NCBI RefSeq assembly: GCF_015751765.1
Contig: NZ_JADOTX010000001.1
Coordinates: forward strand, 3,782,001-3,846,000
Source of the DNA: Micromonospora ureilytica
GTDB lineage: Bacteria; Actinomycetota; Actinomycetes; Mycobacteriales; Micromonosporaceae
Direction: 5' to 3'
Length of the DNA: 64,000 nucleotides
The translations under genes were made by a program, and so were the position numbers. Of this stretch, positions 56,191 to 64,000 are shown in pieces (within the stretch, counting starts at the first letter, position 1; the number at the start of each line of letters is the position of its first letter). Below the pieces are notes generated by a model, which made no database searches, was not told where the DNA came from, and saw only the letters and a list, made by a program, of their open reading frames with translations.

Positions 56191-58211
56191 CAGACCGAAC
56201 GGTCGCTGAGCGTCCGGACGTCCCAGACCCAGACATCCAACTCCTGGCGACCCGGACCGACCAGCTCCTCGACCGTACGACGCAGTGGCTCGGCGTTCTG
56301 CTGCCGCACCGGCAGCACCAGGATCGCCGCCCGCCAGTGCCGCAGCTCGTCGGTGAAGCGCCGACGCTGCCGGTCGTCGAGCTTGGGCATACGGCCGGTG
56401 GTCGCCACCTCCTCCAGCGTCTGACCAACCCCGCTGGGACGACCGCCGAACCGGCCCGCGTCACCGGTGTTGCCGTTGCGGGGCGCGAGGAAGTAACCGC
56501 CGGGGATCTTGAAGTCGAGGTTGGTGGCCGCCGCCCAGCGCATGCCGTGCGTGTTGCCCATGCTGGGCACCGGGATCGGCACCAGCGTCTGGTCCGGCCC
56601 GACGTACGCCCGCCAACGGTCCGCCGTGATGAAGTCCGGCACCGGCGGTCGGGAGACCATTCGCAGCGGCATCGGCGCGATCGGCAGCAACGCGAAGGCC
56701 AGGCCCGCGGCGGTGAGCACGCGGACGGTACGGCGGTCGGCCGGACGCAGCGCCCAGGCCCGCTCGACGGCGAGCGCGAGCAGCAGACCGATCACCACGC
56801 TCGTGATCAGCCCGAACCGGGTCGGCACCACCGCGTCGAGCAGCGGCAGGTGGACCAACCACTGCCACGGCCCGCTGATCAACTCCCGGTCCCACCAGGA
56901 GACCCGCTCGCCGAGGGAGAGCACGGCGAAGAACACGCCGGTCACCGCGAGCGCCCGAACGATCAGCTCCCGGCGCAGCCAGACCACGATGCCGATGGCG
57001 AGCAGCGACAGGCTCCAGCCGAAGAAGGCGTTCTCCTCGGAGTAGTTGGGCGCCAGGTTGATGTTGGCTCGCTGGTTGCCGCCGAGGGTGGGCGATCCGG
57101 GGGCGAAGAAGGCGGCGATGTCGTTGCCGTAGTCCTGCACCGCGTCACTGAGCCCGTGGTAGGCCATCGGCCCGGCGAACTGCACATACAGCGGGTACGC
57201 CAGCAGCGCCCCGGCCAGCAACGCGCAGGTCACCACGCCGGCGCCCAGGGGCCGCCAGGCCGCCCGCCACCGGGCCGGCTCCTGCGCGAGCACCGCCAGC
57301 AGGAAGACGCCGCAGGCCAGCGCCGTGAAGAGCAGGATCTCCTCGTTGATGAACGCCTGCGCGGCGACCAGCAGGGCGAGCAGAGCCCCGTCCCGAACCG
57401 GCTTCCTGGAGCGGGTGAGCACCAGCACCCGCCACACGATGAACGGCAGCAGGAACTGGCTGATGATGTTCGGGTGCCAACTGGCGTGCGAGAGCATCGC
57501 GGGCGAGAACCCGCAGAACCAGCCGCCGACCGCCGCCGCGAGCGGGGTGCGCACCAGGTGGCGGGAGAGCATGAGGTACCAGGCCATGGCGGTGCCGGCG
57601 AGGCCCAGCGTGACCAGCACCACGAAGGAGACCGCCGGCCCGAAGAGCAGCGTCACCGGGACCATCGGGATACCCAGCGCCAGCACGGCCGTGTTGGCCA
57701 TCAGGTTGACGCCGTCCGGGTAGTTGAACTGCTCGGTGTAGAACGGGTACTCGCCGTGCAGCACCACGCGTACCGAGTGGGCGAGGAAGAACTGCACCTG
57801 GGCCGGGTCACCGATGTAGAGCGAGGCCACCCGGCCGGACGGGTCCAGCCAGATCCGGCTGGTCACCCAGAGCGCGGCGAGCAGAAACAGCCCGCCCACC
57901 GCCAGGTGCTGCCGCCTGCGAGTCCACTGACGCCACCGCGCCCGCGACGGCTCGGCGCTCTCGGCCGGTACCGGGCTCTGCGCCGGCGTCGCGGGCTCGA
58001 CCGGCGTCGCGGGCTCGACCGGCGTCGCGGGCTCGACCGGCGTCGCGGGCTCGACCGGCGTCGCGGGCTCGGCCGGTTCCGTGGTGGGGGCGGTCAGCGC
58101 GGGCGGGCCGGCGAAGAGGCCGACCGGTGTGCGGTAGCTCACCAGCTCGGCGGAGTCGGGTGCCGCCTCCGTGTGCGGCGCGGGCAGGGCGCGGGACTCG
58201 GCAGGCGTCAC
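56190..58211 (-). CDS. Polytopic membrane protein, possible GT-C glycosyltransferase (paralogue C)
   Basis: The 673-residue protein has a long cytoplasmic N-terminus that includes a PVEPAT repeat (about 47-75), then about eleven membrane segments with the family loop VQFFLAHSVRVVLHGEYPFY and NYPDGVNLMANTAVLALG, and the conserved outer C-terminal domain (TADRWRAYVGPDQTLVPIP, PGGYFLAPRNGN, RRFTDELRHWRAAILVLP, VWVWDVRTLSD). The start GTG 58211 has TAGACT 9 nt upstream. Together with paralogues A and B it forms a triplet of about 600-670-residue proteins, presumably from tandem duplication. Function unknown. Confidence 0.7.
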   Translation of the reverse strand: MTPAESRALPAPHTEAAPDSAELVSYRTPVGLFAGPPALTAPTTEPAEPATPVEPATPVEPATPVEPATPVEPATPAQSPVPAESAEPSRARWRQWTRRRQHLAVGGLFLLAALWVTSRIWLDPSGRVASLYIGDPAQVQFFLAHSVRVVLHGEYPFYTEQFNYPDGVNLMANTAVLALGIPMVPVTLLFGPAVSFVVLVTLGLAGTAMAWYLMLSRHLVRTPLAAAVGGWFCGFSPAMLSHASWHPNIISQFLLPFIVWRVLVLTRSRKPVRDGALLALLVAAQAFINEEILLFTALACGVFLLAVLAQEPARWRAAWRPLGAGVVTCALLAGALLAYPLYVQFAGPMAYHGLSDAVQDYGNDIAAFFAPGSPTLGGNQRANINLAPNYSEENAFFGWSLSLLAIGIVVWLRRELIVRALAVTGVFFAVLSLGERVSWWDRELISGPWQWLVHLPLLDAVVPTRFGLITSVVIGLLLALAVERAWALRPADRRTVRVLTAAGLAFALLPIAPMPLRMVSRPPVPDFITADRWRAYVGPDQTLVPIPVPSMGNTHGMRWAAATNLDFKIPGGYFLAPRNGNTGDAGRFGGRPSGVGQTLEEVATTGRMPKLDDRQRRRFTDELRHWRAAILVLPVRQQNAEPLRRTVEELVGPGRQELDVWVWDVRTLSDRSV
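57985..58074. repeat. 18-bp tandem repeat in the N-terminus of paralogue C
   Basis: Five consecutive 18-bp units (GGCGTCGCGGGCTCGACC; the last ends GGCC) code PVEPAT repeats. Units are nearly identical at the DNA level, indicating recent expansion or frequent slippage. Confidence 0.9.
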
Positions 58212-58366
58212 AGTCGGCGGAGTCTACCGGAGCAACCAAAACGCCCTAAAGCCCCGGTGGTGTCCATTGTGGCGGGTCGGGTGCCGGCCAACTGAGGTTC
58301 CGCACCGGACATCTCGTACTATGGCGCTTTCCGACAGCGACGGCGAGGCGATCGGGGGCGGGCCAG

Positions 58367-59560
58367 GTGACTCCAGGCCGTCGGTACGGCAGGGCGCTTC
58401 CCGTCCTGCTGAGCGCGCTGCTGGCCAGCACGGCCTGCGGTCCGGTAGCCGAGCGGAAGCCGCAGGACCTGCGGGTCGGGTACGACAGCCTGGACGGCAC
58501 CCTCGCCGTGTGGCCGCCCCGCGGCGAGCTCTCCGGGGACACCGCGGCGACGGCAGCGGTCACCGCTGCCGTCCGGGGCTGGCGGTCGCCGGCCGACGAC
58601 CGCGCGCACCTGCCCTCGTCCGGCATCCTCTTCTCCGGTCGGATCGACGGCGCCCCGGTGGCGCTGGTGGCCGCCGACGTACCCGGCGAAAGCGCGTCCT
58701 GGCTGCTGCAACTGACCCGCGAGGGCAACCGGTACGCGGTGACCCGCGCCACCGAGTACACCGACCCGGGTTACCTCGTCTACTCCGACGTGCTGCCGGT
58801 GCAGACGGCCGGCGGCCGGCGCTACCTGGTCTCGGCCCGGGTGCAGACCCTCCTCGGGCCACAGGACCGGACGTTGACCATCGCGGACGGCCTCAGCGCA
58901 CCGGTCAACGTGCCGACCTGCTCGGCCGTCGGCGTCACCGCGACCCTGCGAACCACGGAGTCGCTGCCCCGTGGGCGGGCCGCCGACCGGCTGCTCGACC
59001 TGGGCACCGGCACCGTCGATCCGCGCTACCCGCTGGTCCGCGACGAGTCCGGCACGGGCCGGCGGGCGCTCACCGGCCTGGACACCTGCGTGCTGGCCGG
59101 CGATCGAGGCCCGTTCGGCAGCATTCCGCGCCGGATCGGGGACCGGGACGCCCCGCGTTCGGTGCCGACGTCCTGGCCGATGGCGAAGCTCACGGTGCGG
59201 TCGCTCGGCGAAGTCGCCCTCGGCGGCGGCGAGCCGGCCGAGTTGCAGCAGCTCAGCTGGGACACCGACGCCGGCGCGATGACCGCGGTGATCTACCGAC
59301 CGGCCGACGGAAGCGCGCCCGTCGTCTCACCCGCCGACCGGGCCACCCCGTTGCAGGCGTACCAACTGCCGGTGCCCGGTCAGCCGCTGGTGGTGCTGAG
59401 CTGGCGGCCCACCCGGGACAGCTCCCTGTCCGTCCCGCCGGGCACTCCTCTGCTGGTCGAGCGACCCGGCCTGGCGGTCATCCCCACCCCGTCCCGCTCC
59501 CAGACCTACAGCCTCGCCAATACCGACAAGACCCACTACCGCTCAATCTCCCCCCGCTAA
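58367..59560 (+). CDS. Secreted or lipid-anchored protein of unknown function
   Basis: The 397-residue protein begins MTPGRRYGRALPVLLSALLA with a signal peptide and a cysteine (STAC) that could be lipidated, although Ser at -3 makes the lipobox weak. The rest is mature outer protein with no family I can name; it contains the pairs VNVPTCSAVGV and LDTCVLAGDRGPFGS. It is divergent from paralogue C and likely part of the same envelope-oriented block. GTG 58367; TACTAT at 58317-58322 may be the -10. The end is followed by a C-rich simple repeat. Confidence 0.75.
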   Translation: MTPGRRYGRALPVLLSALLASTACGPVAERKPQDLRVGYDSLDGTLAVWPPRGELSGDTAATAAVTAAVRGWRSPADDRAHLPSSGILFSGRIDGAPVALVAADVPGESASWLLQLTREGNRYAVTRATEYTDPGYLVYSDVLPVQTAGGRRYLVSARVQTLLGPQDRTLTIADGLSAPVNVPTCSAVGVTATLRTTESLPRGRAADRLLDLGTGTVDPRYPLVRDESGTGRRALTGLDTCVLAGDRGPFGSIPRRIGDRDAPRSVPTSWPMAKLTVRSLGEVALGGGEPAELQQLSWDTDAGAMTAVIYRPADGSAPVVSPADRATPLQAYQLPVPGQPLVVLSWRPTRDSSLSVPPGTPLLVERPGLAVIPTPSRSQTYSLANTDKTHYRSISPR

Positions 59561-59598
59561 TCCCCCACCCCCACCCCCACCCCCACCCCCACTCCGCG

Positions 59599-59668
59599 CG
59601 ATCTTGCACTTTCTGCACCGACAAATCGGGGCTCAAGGCACATCACGCCAACCGAAAGCGCAAGATCG
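59599..59668. repeat. GATC-ended intergenic inverted repeat, copy 4
   Basis: Arms CGATCTTGCACTTTC (59599-59613) and 59654-59668 pair at 14 of 15 positions around a 40-nt loop. A (CCCCCA)n tract precedes at 59565-59593 and GGCGAGGCGAGGCGAGGC follows. Sequence nearly equals copy 1. Lies between convergent genes (secreted protein and dxs). Confidence 0.85.
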
Positions 59669-59788
59669 GCGAGGCGAGGCGAGGCGCGGTGAGGCGCGGG
59701 CGCGGGCGCGGGGCTGGGCCCGGCCGGGGTCGGGTTGGGTGCAGGACGGCGGGCGTCCCTGGGGGCGCCCGCCGTCGGTCGTTCTCGT

Positions 59789-61735
59789 CTAGTTCTGCGC
59801 GGCCGCGTCGCTGGCGGTGAGGCGGTCCGGGGTGGCGTCCAGGCCGGAGATCCAACCGGTGACGTTGCGAGCCACATCCTGGGCGGTCAGGCCCAGGTCG
59901 GCCAGAATCTGCGCACGGGTGCCGTGCGGGTGCCAGTCGGCCGGCACACCCAGGTCCTTGAGCGGCACCCGGACGTCGGCGTCGCGCATCGCCTGGGCGA
60001 GCGCGTCGCCCACCCCGCCGACCCGGACGCCGTCCTCGACGCTCACCACGAGCCGGTGGCGGGCGGCCAGGTCGACCAGCTCCGCCGGGACCGGGCGCAC
60101 CCAGCGGGGGTCGACGACGGTCACCCCGTACCCCTGCTCGGCGACCCGGGCGGCCACCTCCATGCCCAGTTGCCCGAAGGAGCCGACGGCGACGAGCAGC
60201 ACGTCGGTACGGGCCGACTCGGCCAGCACGTCGACAGTGCCGACCCGGCGCAGCGCCGGTAGGTCCGCGGCGACCGCGCCGGTCGGGAACCGCACCACTG
60301 TCGGGCCGTTGTCGACGGCCACCGCCTCGCGCAGCTCCTCGCGCAGGGTGGCGGCGTCGCGGGGAGCGGCGATCCGTAGCCCCGGCACCACCCCGAAGAC
60401 CGCCATGTCCCAGATGCCGTAGTGGCTGGGCCCGTCCGGGCCGGTGATGCCCGCGCGGTCCAGTACGAAGGTCACCGGCAGCTTGTGCATCGCCACGTCC
60501 AGCAGAACCTGGTCGAACGCGCGGTTGAGGAAGGTGGCGTAGACCGCGACCACCGGGTGCAGACCACCGAGCGCCAACCCGGCGGCCGAGGTGGCGGCGT
60601 GCTGCTCGGCGATGCCCACGTCGTACACCCGCTCGGGGTACTTGCGGGCCAGCTTGGCGATGCCGGTCGGCTCGGCCATCGCGGCGGTGATGCCCACCAC
60701 GTCCGGGCGTTCGTCGGCGATGGCCAGCAGCTCGTCGGCGAAGACGTGCGTCCACTTCACCGACGGGGCGGCCAGCAGCGCGCCGGTCTCCACGTCGAAG
60801 GCGCTGCTGGGGCCGTGCAGGCAGTCGGCCTCGTCCTCCTCGGCGGGACGGTAGCCGTAGCCCTTGCGGGTGACCGCGTGCACGATGACCGGGCCGCCGA
60901 AGTTCTTGGCCGCGCGCAGCGCCGCCTCGACCGCCGTCACGTCGTGCCCGTCCACCGGGCCCACGTACTTGATGCCCAGGTCCTCGAACATGGCCTGCGG
61001 GGCGACAGCGTCCTTGATGCCCTTCTTGACCGCGTGCAGCACCTCGTACATCGGCTTGCCGACCAGCGGCGTCGAGCCGAGGGCGTCCTTGACGGTGTCG
61101 AGGACCTTCTCGTAGCCGGGGTTGAGCCGCAGCGAGGAGAGGTGGTCGGCCAGCCCGCCGATGGTCGGCGAGTAGGACCGGCCGTTGTCGTTGACCACGA
61201 TCACGAGGGAGTTGCCGGCGGTGGCGATGTTGTTCAGCGCCTCCCAGCACATGCCGCCGGTCAGCGCGCCGTCGCCGACCACGGCCACGACGCTGCGCGC
61301 CTCGCCCCGGAGGGCGTACGCCTTGGCGAGGCCGTCGGCGTAGGACAGCGCGGTGGAAGCGTGCGAGTTCTCGATGAGGTCGTGCTCGCTCTCCGCCTGG
61401 CTGGGGTAGCCGGAGAGGCCACCGCGCTGGCGGAGCTTGTCGAAGCCGGCCTGACGCCCGGTAAGGATCTTGTGTACGTACGCCTGGTGACCGGTGTCGA
61501 ACAGGAGCCGGTCCCGGGGGGAGTCGAAGACGCGATGCATGGCGAGCGTCAGCTCGACCACACCGAGGTTGGGCCCGACGTGCCCGCCGGTACGGGAGAC
61601 CTTGGTGATCAGGAAGTCCCGGATCTCGGCGGCGAGGACGTCCAGCTCCTCGCCGGACATCCGCTTGACGTCCTGCGGACCCCGAACCGTCCCCAGCAGC
61701 CGGCCGTGGTTGGCCGTGTCCTCTTCAACGCTCAT
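59789..61735 (-). CDS. dxs: 1-deoxy-D-xylulose-5-phosphate synthase
   Basis: The 648-residue enzyme has the TPP-dependent transketolase-type domains: [54 protein letters not shown] (TPP/Mg site), [32 protein letters not shown] (catalytic Glu) and [15 protein letters not shown]. It makes DXP from pyruvate and glyceraldehyde-3-phosphate, the first step of the MEP isoprenoid pathway. ATG 61735 lies 8 nt after TAGACT (61749-61744 on the minus strand), so it may be leaderless. Longer frames upstream lack conservation. Confidence 0.96.
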   Translation of the reverse strand: MSVEEDTANHGRLLGTVRGPQDVKRMSGEELDVLAAEIRDFLITKVSRTGGHVGPNLGVVELTLAMHRVFDSPRDRLLFDTGHQAYVHKILTGRQAGFDKLRQRGGLSGYPSQAESEHDLIENSHASTALSYADGLAKAYALRGEARSVVAVVGDGALTGGMCWEALNNIATAGNSLVIVVNDNGRSYSPTIGGLADHLSSLRLNPGYEKVLDTVKDALGSTPLVGKPMYEVLHAVKKGIKDAVAPQAMFEDLGIKYVGPVDGHDVTAVEAALRAAKNFGGPVIVHAVTRKGYGYRPAEEDEADCLHGPSSAFDVETGALLAAPSVKWTHVFADELLAIADERPDVVGITAAMAEPTGIAKLARKYPERVYDVGIAEQHAATSAAGLALGGLHPVVAVYATFLNRAFDQVLLDVAMHKLPVTFVLDRAGITGPDGPSHYGIWDMAVFGVVPGLRIAAPRDAATLREELREAVAVDNGPTVVRFPTGAVAADLPALRRVGTVDVLAESARTDVLLVAVGSFGQLGMEVAARVAEQGYGVTVVDPRWVRPVPAELVDLAARHRLVVSVEDGVRVGGVGDALAQAMRDADVRVPLKDLGVPADWHPHGTRAQILADLGLTAQDVARNVTGWISGLDATPDRLTASDAAAQN

Positions 61736-61743
61736 GACCGGAG

Positions 61744-61749
61744 AGTCTA
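61744..61749 (-). promoter_or_regulatory. -10 element of leaderless dxs
   Basis: Minus-strand TAGACT lies 8 nt before ATG 61735, with no Shine-Dalgarno. The same hexamer stands 9 nt before GTG 58211. Confidence 0.35.
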
Positions 61750-61862
61750 TCGGCCGCCCGGTACTCCGCAGCTCGGCCCGAACCCCGCGCACCCGGGCTG
61801 GGCGGGGAGTCGGCGGCTGAGCAACTGGTCAGGCGTTGGAAAGCAGCGCGACGCGCGGGGTT

Positions 61863-63167
61863 CTACCGCTTTTCCGGCGGGAGCAGCAGCCCGACCTGCT
61901 CGACGTGCTGCGTCATGGGGAACAGGTCGAAGCCCCGCAGCGCCGCCAGCCGCCAACCGAGGTCGGCGAAGGTCCGCACGTCCCGGGCGAAGGCGGCCGG
62001 GTCGCAGGCCACGTATGCGATCGCCCGCGGGCCGGCGGCGACGATGTCCCGCACCACCTGGGCGCCCGCGCCGGAGCGCGGTGGGTCGAGCACCACCACG
62101 TCGACCGGGCCGGTGATCCGTCGGCGGGTCAGCGCGGTCTCCACCCGGGCGGCGACCACCTCGATCTGGGGCAGGTCGGCCAGGTTGGCCCGGGCGGCGT
62201 CCACTGCGTCCCGGCTCGACTCGACAAGGGTGATCCGGGCGTCGGCGACCCGGCTGGCGAGAGCCGCGGCGAACAGCCCCGCGCCGCCGTAGAGGTCCCA
62301 GGCGACCTCGCCCGGCTGCGGGTCCAGCAACTCCAGCACCGCCGTGGAGAGGACGTCCGCGGCGGCCGGGTGCACCTGCCAGAACGCGGACGCGGGCAGC
62401 GTCCAGTCCCGTCCGACGGCGACCTCGCGGACCTCGGCCGGGCCACTGACCGGGGTGGGCACCCCGTCGCGGACCTCAGTGACCGTCACGTCCCCGCCGG
62501 TGCTGGCGACGGTCTCGACCGCCTCGGCGGCCGGCCAGAGCGCGCCGGTGGGGATGAGCACCGGCAGCTGCTGGATGGCCGGGTGGGCGATCCGGCAGCG
62601 GTCGATCGGCACCACCTCGTGCGAGCGGTGCTTGAGCAGGCCGGCCCGGTCCGCGGCGTCGACCGCGTACCGGACCCGGGAGCGCCAGCCGAGCAGCCCA
62701 CCGGGCAGCGCCTCGACCCGGACGCCGAGCCGGTCCAGCTCGACGTCGGTCAGCCCGCCGAGGCGGACCAGCTGCTCGCGGACCACTGCGGTCTTCCAGG
62801 CCAGTTGCGCGGCCGGGGCGACGTGCTGCAGGTCGCAGCCACCGCAGGCGCCCGGCTTCGCGTACGGGCAGGGCGGCTCGACCCGGTCCGGTGAGGGTTC
62901 CAGCACGGTCACCGCGTCGGCCCGGACGAACCCCCGGTGCACCTCGGTGACCTCGGCGACGACCCGTTCGCCGGGCAGCGCGTGCCGGACGAAGACCACC
63001 TGCCCGTCCACCCGGGCGACACAGTGCCCGCCGGGGGCGACCGCGTCGACGGTCAGCTCGACCCGGTCCGCCTCGGTCAGGCCCCGATCGAGGGCGGACG
63101 ACGAGGCGGACGAGGACGATGCCGACGGCGTACCAGGAGCGGTCCGCTGAACGCTGGGCTCAGTCAC
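61863..63167 (-). CDS. Class I SAM-dependent RNA methyltransferase (TrmA/RlmC-D family)
   Basis: The 434-residue protein has an N-terminal TRAM domain (about 35-90), Cys residues CPYAKPGACGGCDLQH (putative [4Fe-4S] cluster), a central domain and a SAM-methyltransferase domain: VAWDLYGGAGLFAAAL (SAM binding), VLDPPRSGAGAQVV and the catalytic nucleophile in AYVACDPAAFARDV. It should form 5-methyluridine in 23S rRNA or tRNA; which position is not determined. GTG 63167 (GGAG 8 nt upstream) overlaps the stop of the permease gene by 8 nt, so it is the second gene of an operon with it. Confidence 0.93.
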   Translation of the reverse strand: MTEPSVQRTAPGTPSASSSSASSSALDRGLTEADRVELTVDAVAPGGHCVARVDGQVVFVRHALPGERVVAEVTEVHRGFVRADAVTVLEPSPDRVEPPCPYAKPGACGGCDLQHVAPAAQLAWKTAVVREQLVRLGGLTDVELDRLGVRVEALPGGLLGWRSRVRYAVDAADRAGLLKHRSHEVVPIDRCRIAHPAIQQLPVLIPTGALWPAAEAVETVASTGGDVTVTEVRDGVPTPVSGPAEVREVAVGRDWTLPASAFWQVHPAAADVLSTAVLELLDPQPGEVAWDLYGGAGLFAAALASRVADARITLVESSRDAVDAARANLADLPQIEVVAARVETALTRRRITGPVDVVVLDPPRSGAGAQVVRDIVAAGPRAIAYVACDPAAFARDVRTFADLGWRLAALRGFDLFPMTQHVEQVGLLLPPEKR

Positions 63168-64000
63168 GAGTGTTCTCCATCGTTGGGCTGCCCCCGGGCT
63201 CACCCTCGCCGGGCGGCGCGGAGACAACCGGCGGGGCGGCGACCAGCGGCGACCCGGTGCTCCGGGGCCCCCGCGCCGGGGTCCGGGACAGCGCGGCGTC
63301 CAGCCGGTCCAGGTTCTTGCTCGCTGTCGACGCGAGCTGCCACGGCACGCTGACCACCATCACCCCCGGTTCGAAGAGCAGCCGGCCCTTGAGGCGCAGC
63401 GCGCTCTGGTTGTGCAGCAGGTTCTCCCACCAACGGCCGACCACGTACTCCGGAATGAACACGGTGACCACGTCCCGCGGCGACTTGCGGCGGGTGGACG
63501 CGACGAAGTCCAGGATCGGCCGGGTGATCTCCCGGTACGGCGAGTCGATCACGGTGAGTGGAATGGCCATCTCCCGGCGCTCCCAGTCGGCCTGCAGGTC
63601 CCGGGTGTCCTTCTCGTCCACGTTGACGGTCACGGCGGTCAGTGTGTCCGGTCGGGTGGCGCGGGCGTAGGCGATGGCCCGCAACGTCGGCTGGTGCACC
63701 TTGCTGACCAGCACGATCGCGTGGTTGCGGGCGGGCAGCACGGCCCGGCCCTCGTCCGGTGGGGTCAGCTCGACGGCGATCCGGTCGTAGTGCCGGCGAA
63801 TCGCCAGCATCAGCACGTAGATCACCGCCATCGCGGCGATCGCGATCCAGGCGCCGAGCAGGAACTTGGTGATCAGGACGATCACCAGCACCGCACCGGT
63901 CAGGCCCGCGCCGAACGTGTTGATCGCCCGGGAGCGGTGCATCCGGCGACGTGCCTCCGGGTCCCGCTCGGTGCGTAGGTGCCGATTCCAGTGCCGGATC
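63160..64000 (-). CDS. APC family permease, C-terminal part (5' end outside window)
   Basis: The open frame continues past the window edge. Visible from the edge: a cytoplasmic loop (RHLRTERDPEARRRMHRSRA), two membrane segments (about TFGAGLTGAVLVIVLITKF and AWIAIAAMAVIYVLMLAI) and a long C-terminal cytoplasmic domain with HAIVLVSKVHQPTLRAIAYA, LTAVTVNVDEKDT, PLTVIDSPYREITRPIL and VTVFIPEYVVGRWWENLLHN. The latter resembles a universal stress/nucleotide-binding-like domain. This combination is typical of APC-type amino-acid or K+ permeases with a regulatory tail. It ends in a Pro/Gly/Ser-rich tail and overlaps the methyltransferase gene by 8 nt. Confidence 0.8.
   Translation of the reverse strand, partial: IRHWNRHLRTERDPEARRRMHRSRAINTFGAGLTGAVLVIVLITKFLLGAWIAIAAMAVIYVLMLAIRRHYDRIAVELTPPDEGRAVLPARNHAIVLVSKVHQPTLRAIAYARATRPDTLTAVTVNVDEKDTRDLQADWERREMAIPLTVIDSPYREITRPILDFVASTRRKSPRDVVTVFIPEYVVGRWWENLLHNQSALRLKGRLLFEPGVMVVSVPWQLASTASKNLDRLDAALSRTPARGPRSTGSPLVAAPPVVSAPPGEGEPGGSPTMENTRD

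Noticed and set aside
57985..58074. CRISPR-like array (five regular repeats)
   Set aside because: Units are contiguous with no spacers and in frame inside a gene; this is a coding minisatellite.
56337..58295. 652-codon plus-strand frame opposite membrane paralogue C
   Set aside because: Arg/Gly/Gln-rich translation with no hydrophobic pattern or motif; the minus-strand frame encodes a family shared with two neighbours.
48578..59560. Secondary-metabolite (NRPS/PKS) cluster
   Set aside because: No carrier, ketosynthase, adenylation or tailoring genes; only envelope-type proteins.

Overview
The window is a very GC-rich chromosomal segment (strong G/C bias at third codon positions, many GTG starts, many 4-nt ATGA/GTGA gene overlaps). 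Together with an ECF sigma/zinc anti-sigma pair, a coproporphyrin-type haem cluster (hemE-hemG-hemQ), LigC/LigD-type repair enzymes, Stealth proteins and AA10 LPMOs, this points to a filamentous actinobacterium. Gene content and intergenic repeats fit a Micromonospora-like member of Micromonosporaceae; this is inference without a database search. About 60 genes can be supported. There is no rRNA, CRISPR array, integrase or transposase, and I saw no tRNA, so this looks like resident chromosome rather than an island.

Layout. 1-2.9 kb: end of a spermidine-synthase-like gene, then an ECF sigma/anti-sigma operon and a secreted lipoprotein that may be its target. 2.9-9.4 kb: a three-gene minus-strand operon with two Stealth sugar-phosphotransferases flanking a GT2/CDP-glycerol-type transferase, probably making a phosphate-linked surface glycan. 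9.8-16.4 kb: DNA glycosylase, small conserved proteins, ATP-dependent DNA ligase, secreted peptidase-like hydrolase, K+ channel and GNATs. 16.6-24.2 kb: an FtsX/MacB-type ABC operon with two permeases and two ATPases, one carrying an AbrB-like tail. 24.3-29.4 kb: DUF2975/HTH/mini-membrane operon, YdeI-HIT pair, MBL hydrolase/MarR operon, LigD polymerase and msrB. 29.4-34 kb: DUF305 lipoprotein, two LPMOs of different architecture, a CBM48-like protein, a small Cys-rich protein and GNATs.

34-43 kb: haem genes (minus strand), DUF3000, RNase D and a fadA-fadB beta-oxidation pair. 43-46.2 kb: a membrane protein, an ArsR-SRPBCC-DHFR-like operon with a clear palindromic operator, and a VOC protein. 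46.5-48.4 kb: a two-component system whose gene junction has been split by a 59-bp tandem duplication. 48.6-59.6 kb: an envelope-oriented block with a C39-like peptidase, two paralogous beta-propeller proteins, three paralogous polytopic membrane proteins (possible GT-C glycosyltransferases) and a secreted protein. 59.8-64 kb: dxs, an RNA m5U methyltransferase and the C-terminal end of an APC-type permease.

The most unusual signals are (i) a family of long intergenic inverted repeats, always just downstream of a gene and most with GATC near the outer end of each arm, (ii) the 59-bp duplication between response regulator and kinase, (iii) the triplet of membrane paralogues next to paired propellers, (iv) the Stealth-GT-Stealth operon, and (v) many start codons with a -10-like hexamer 6-8 nt upstream and no Shine-Dalgarno, implying leaderless mRNAs.
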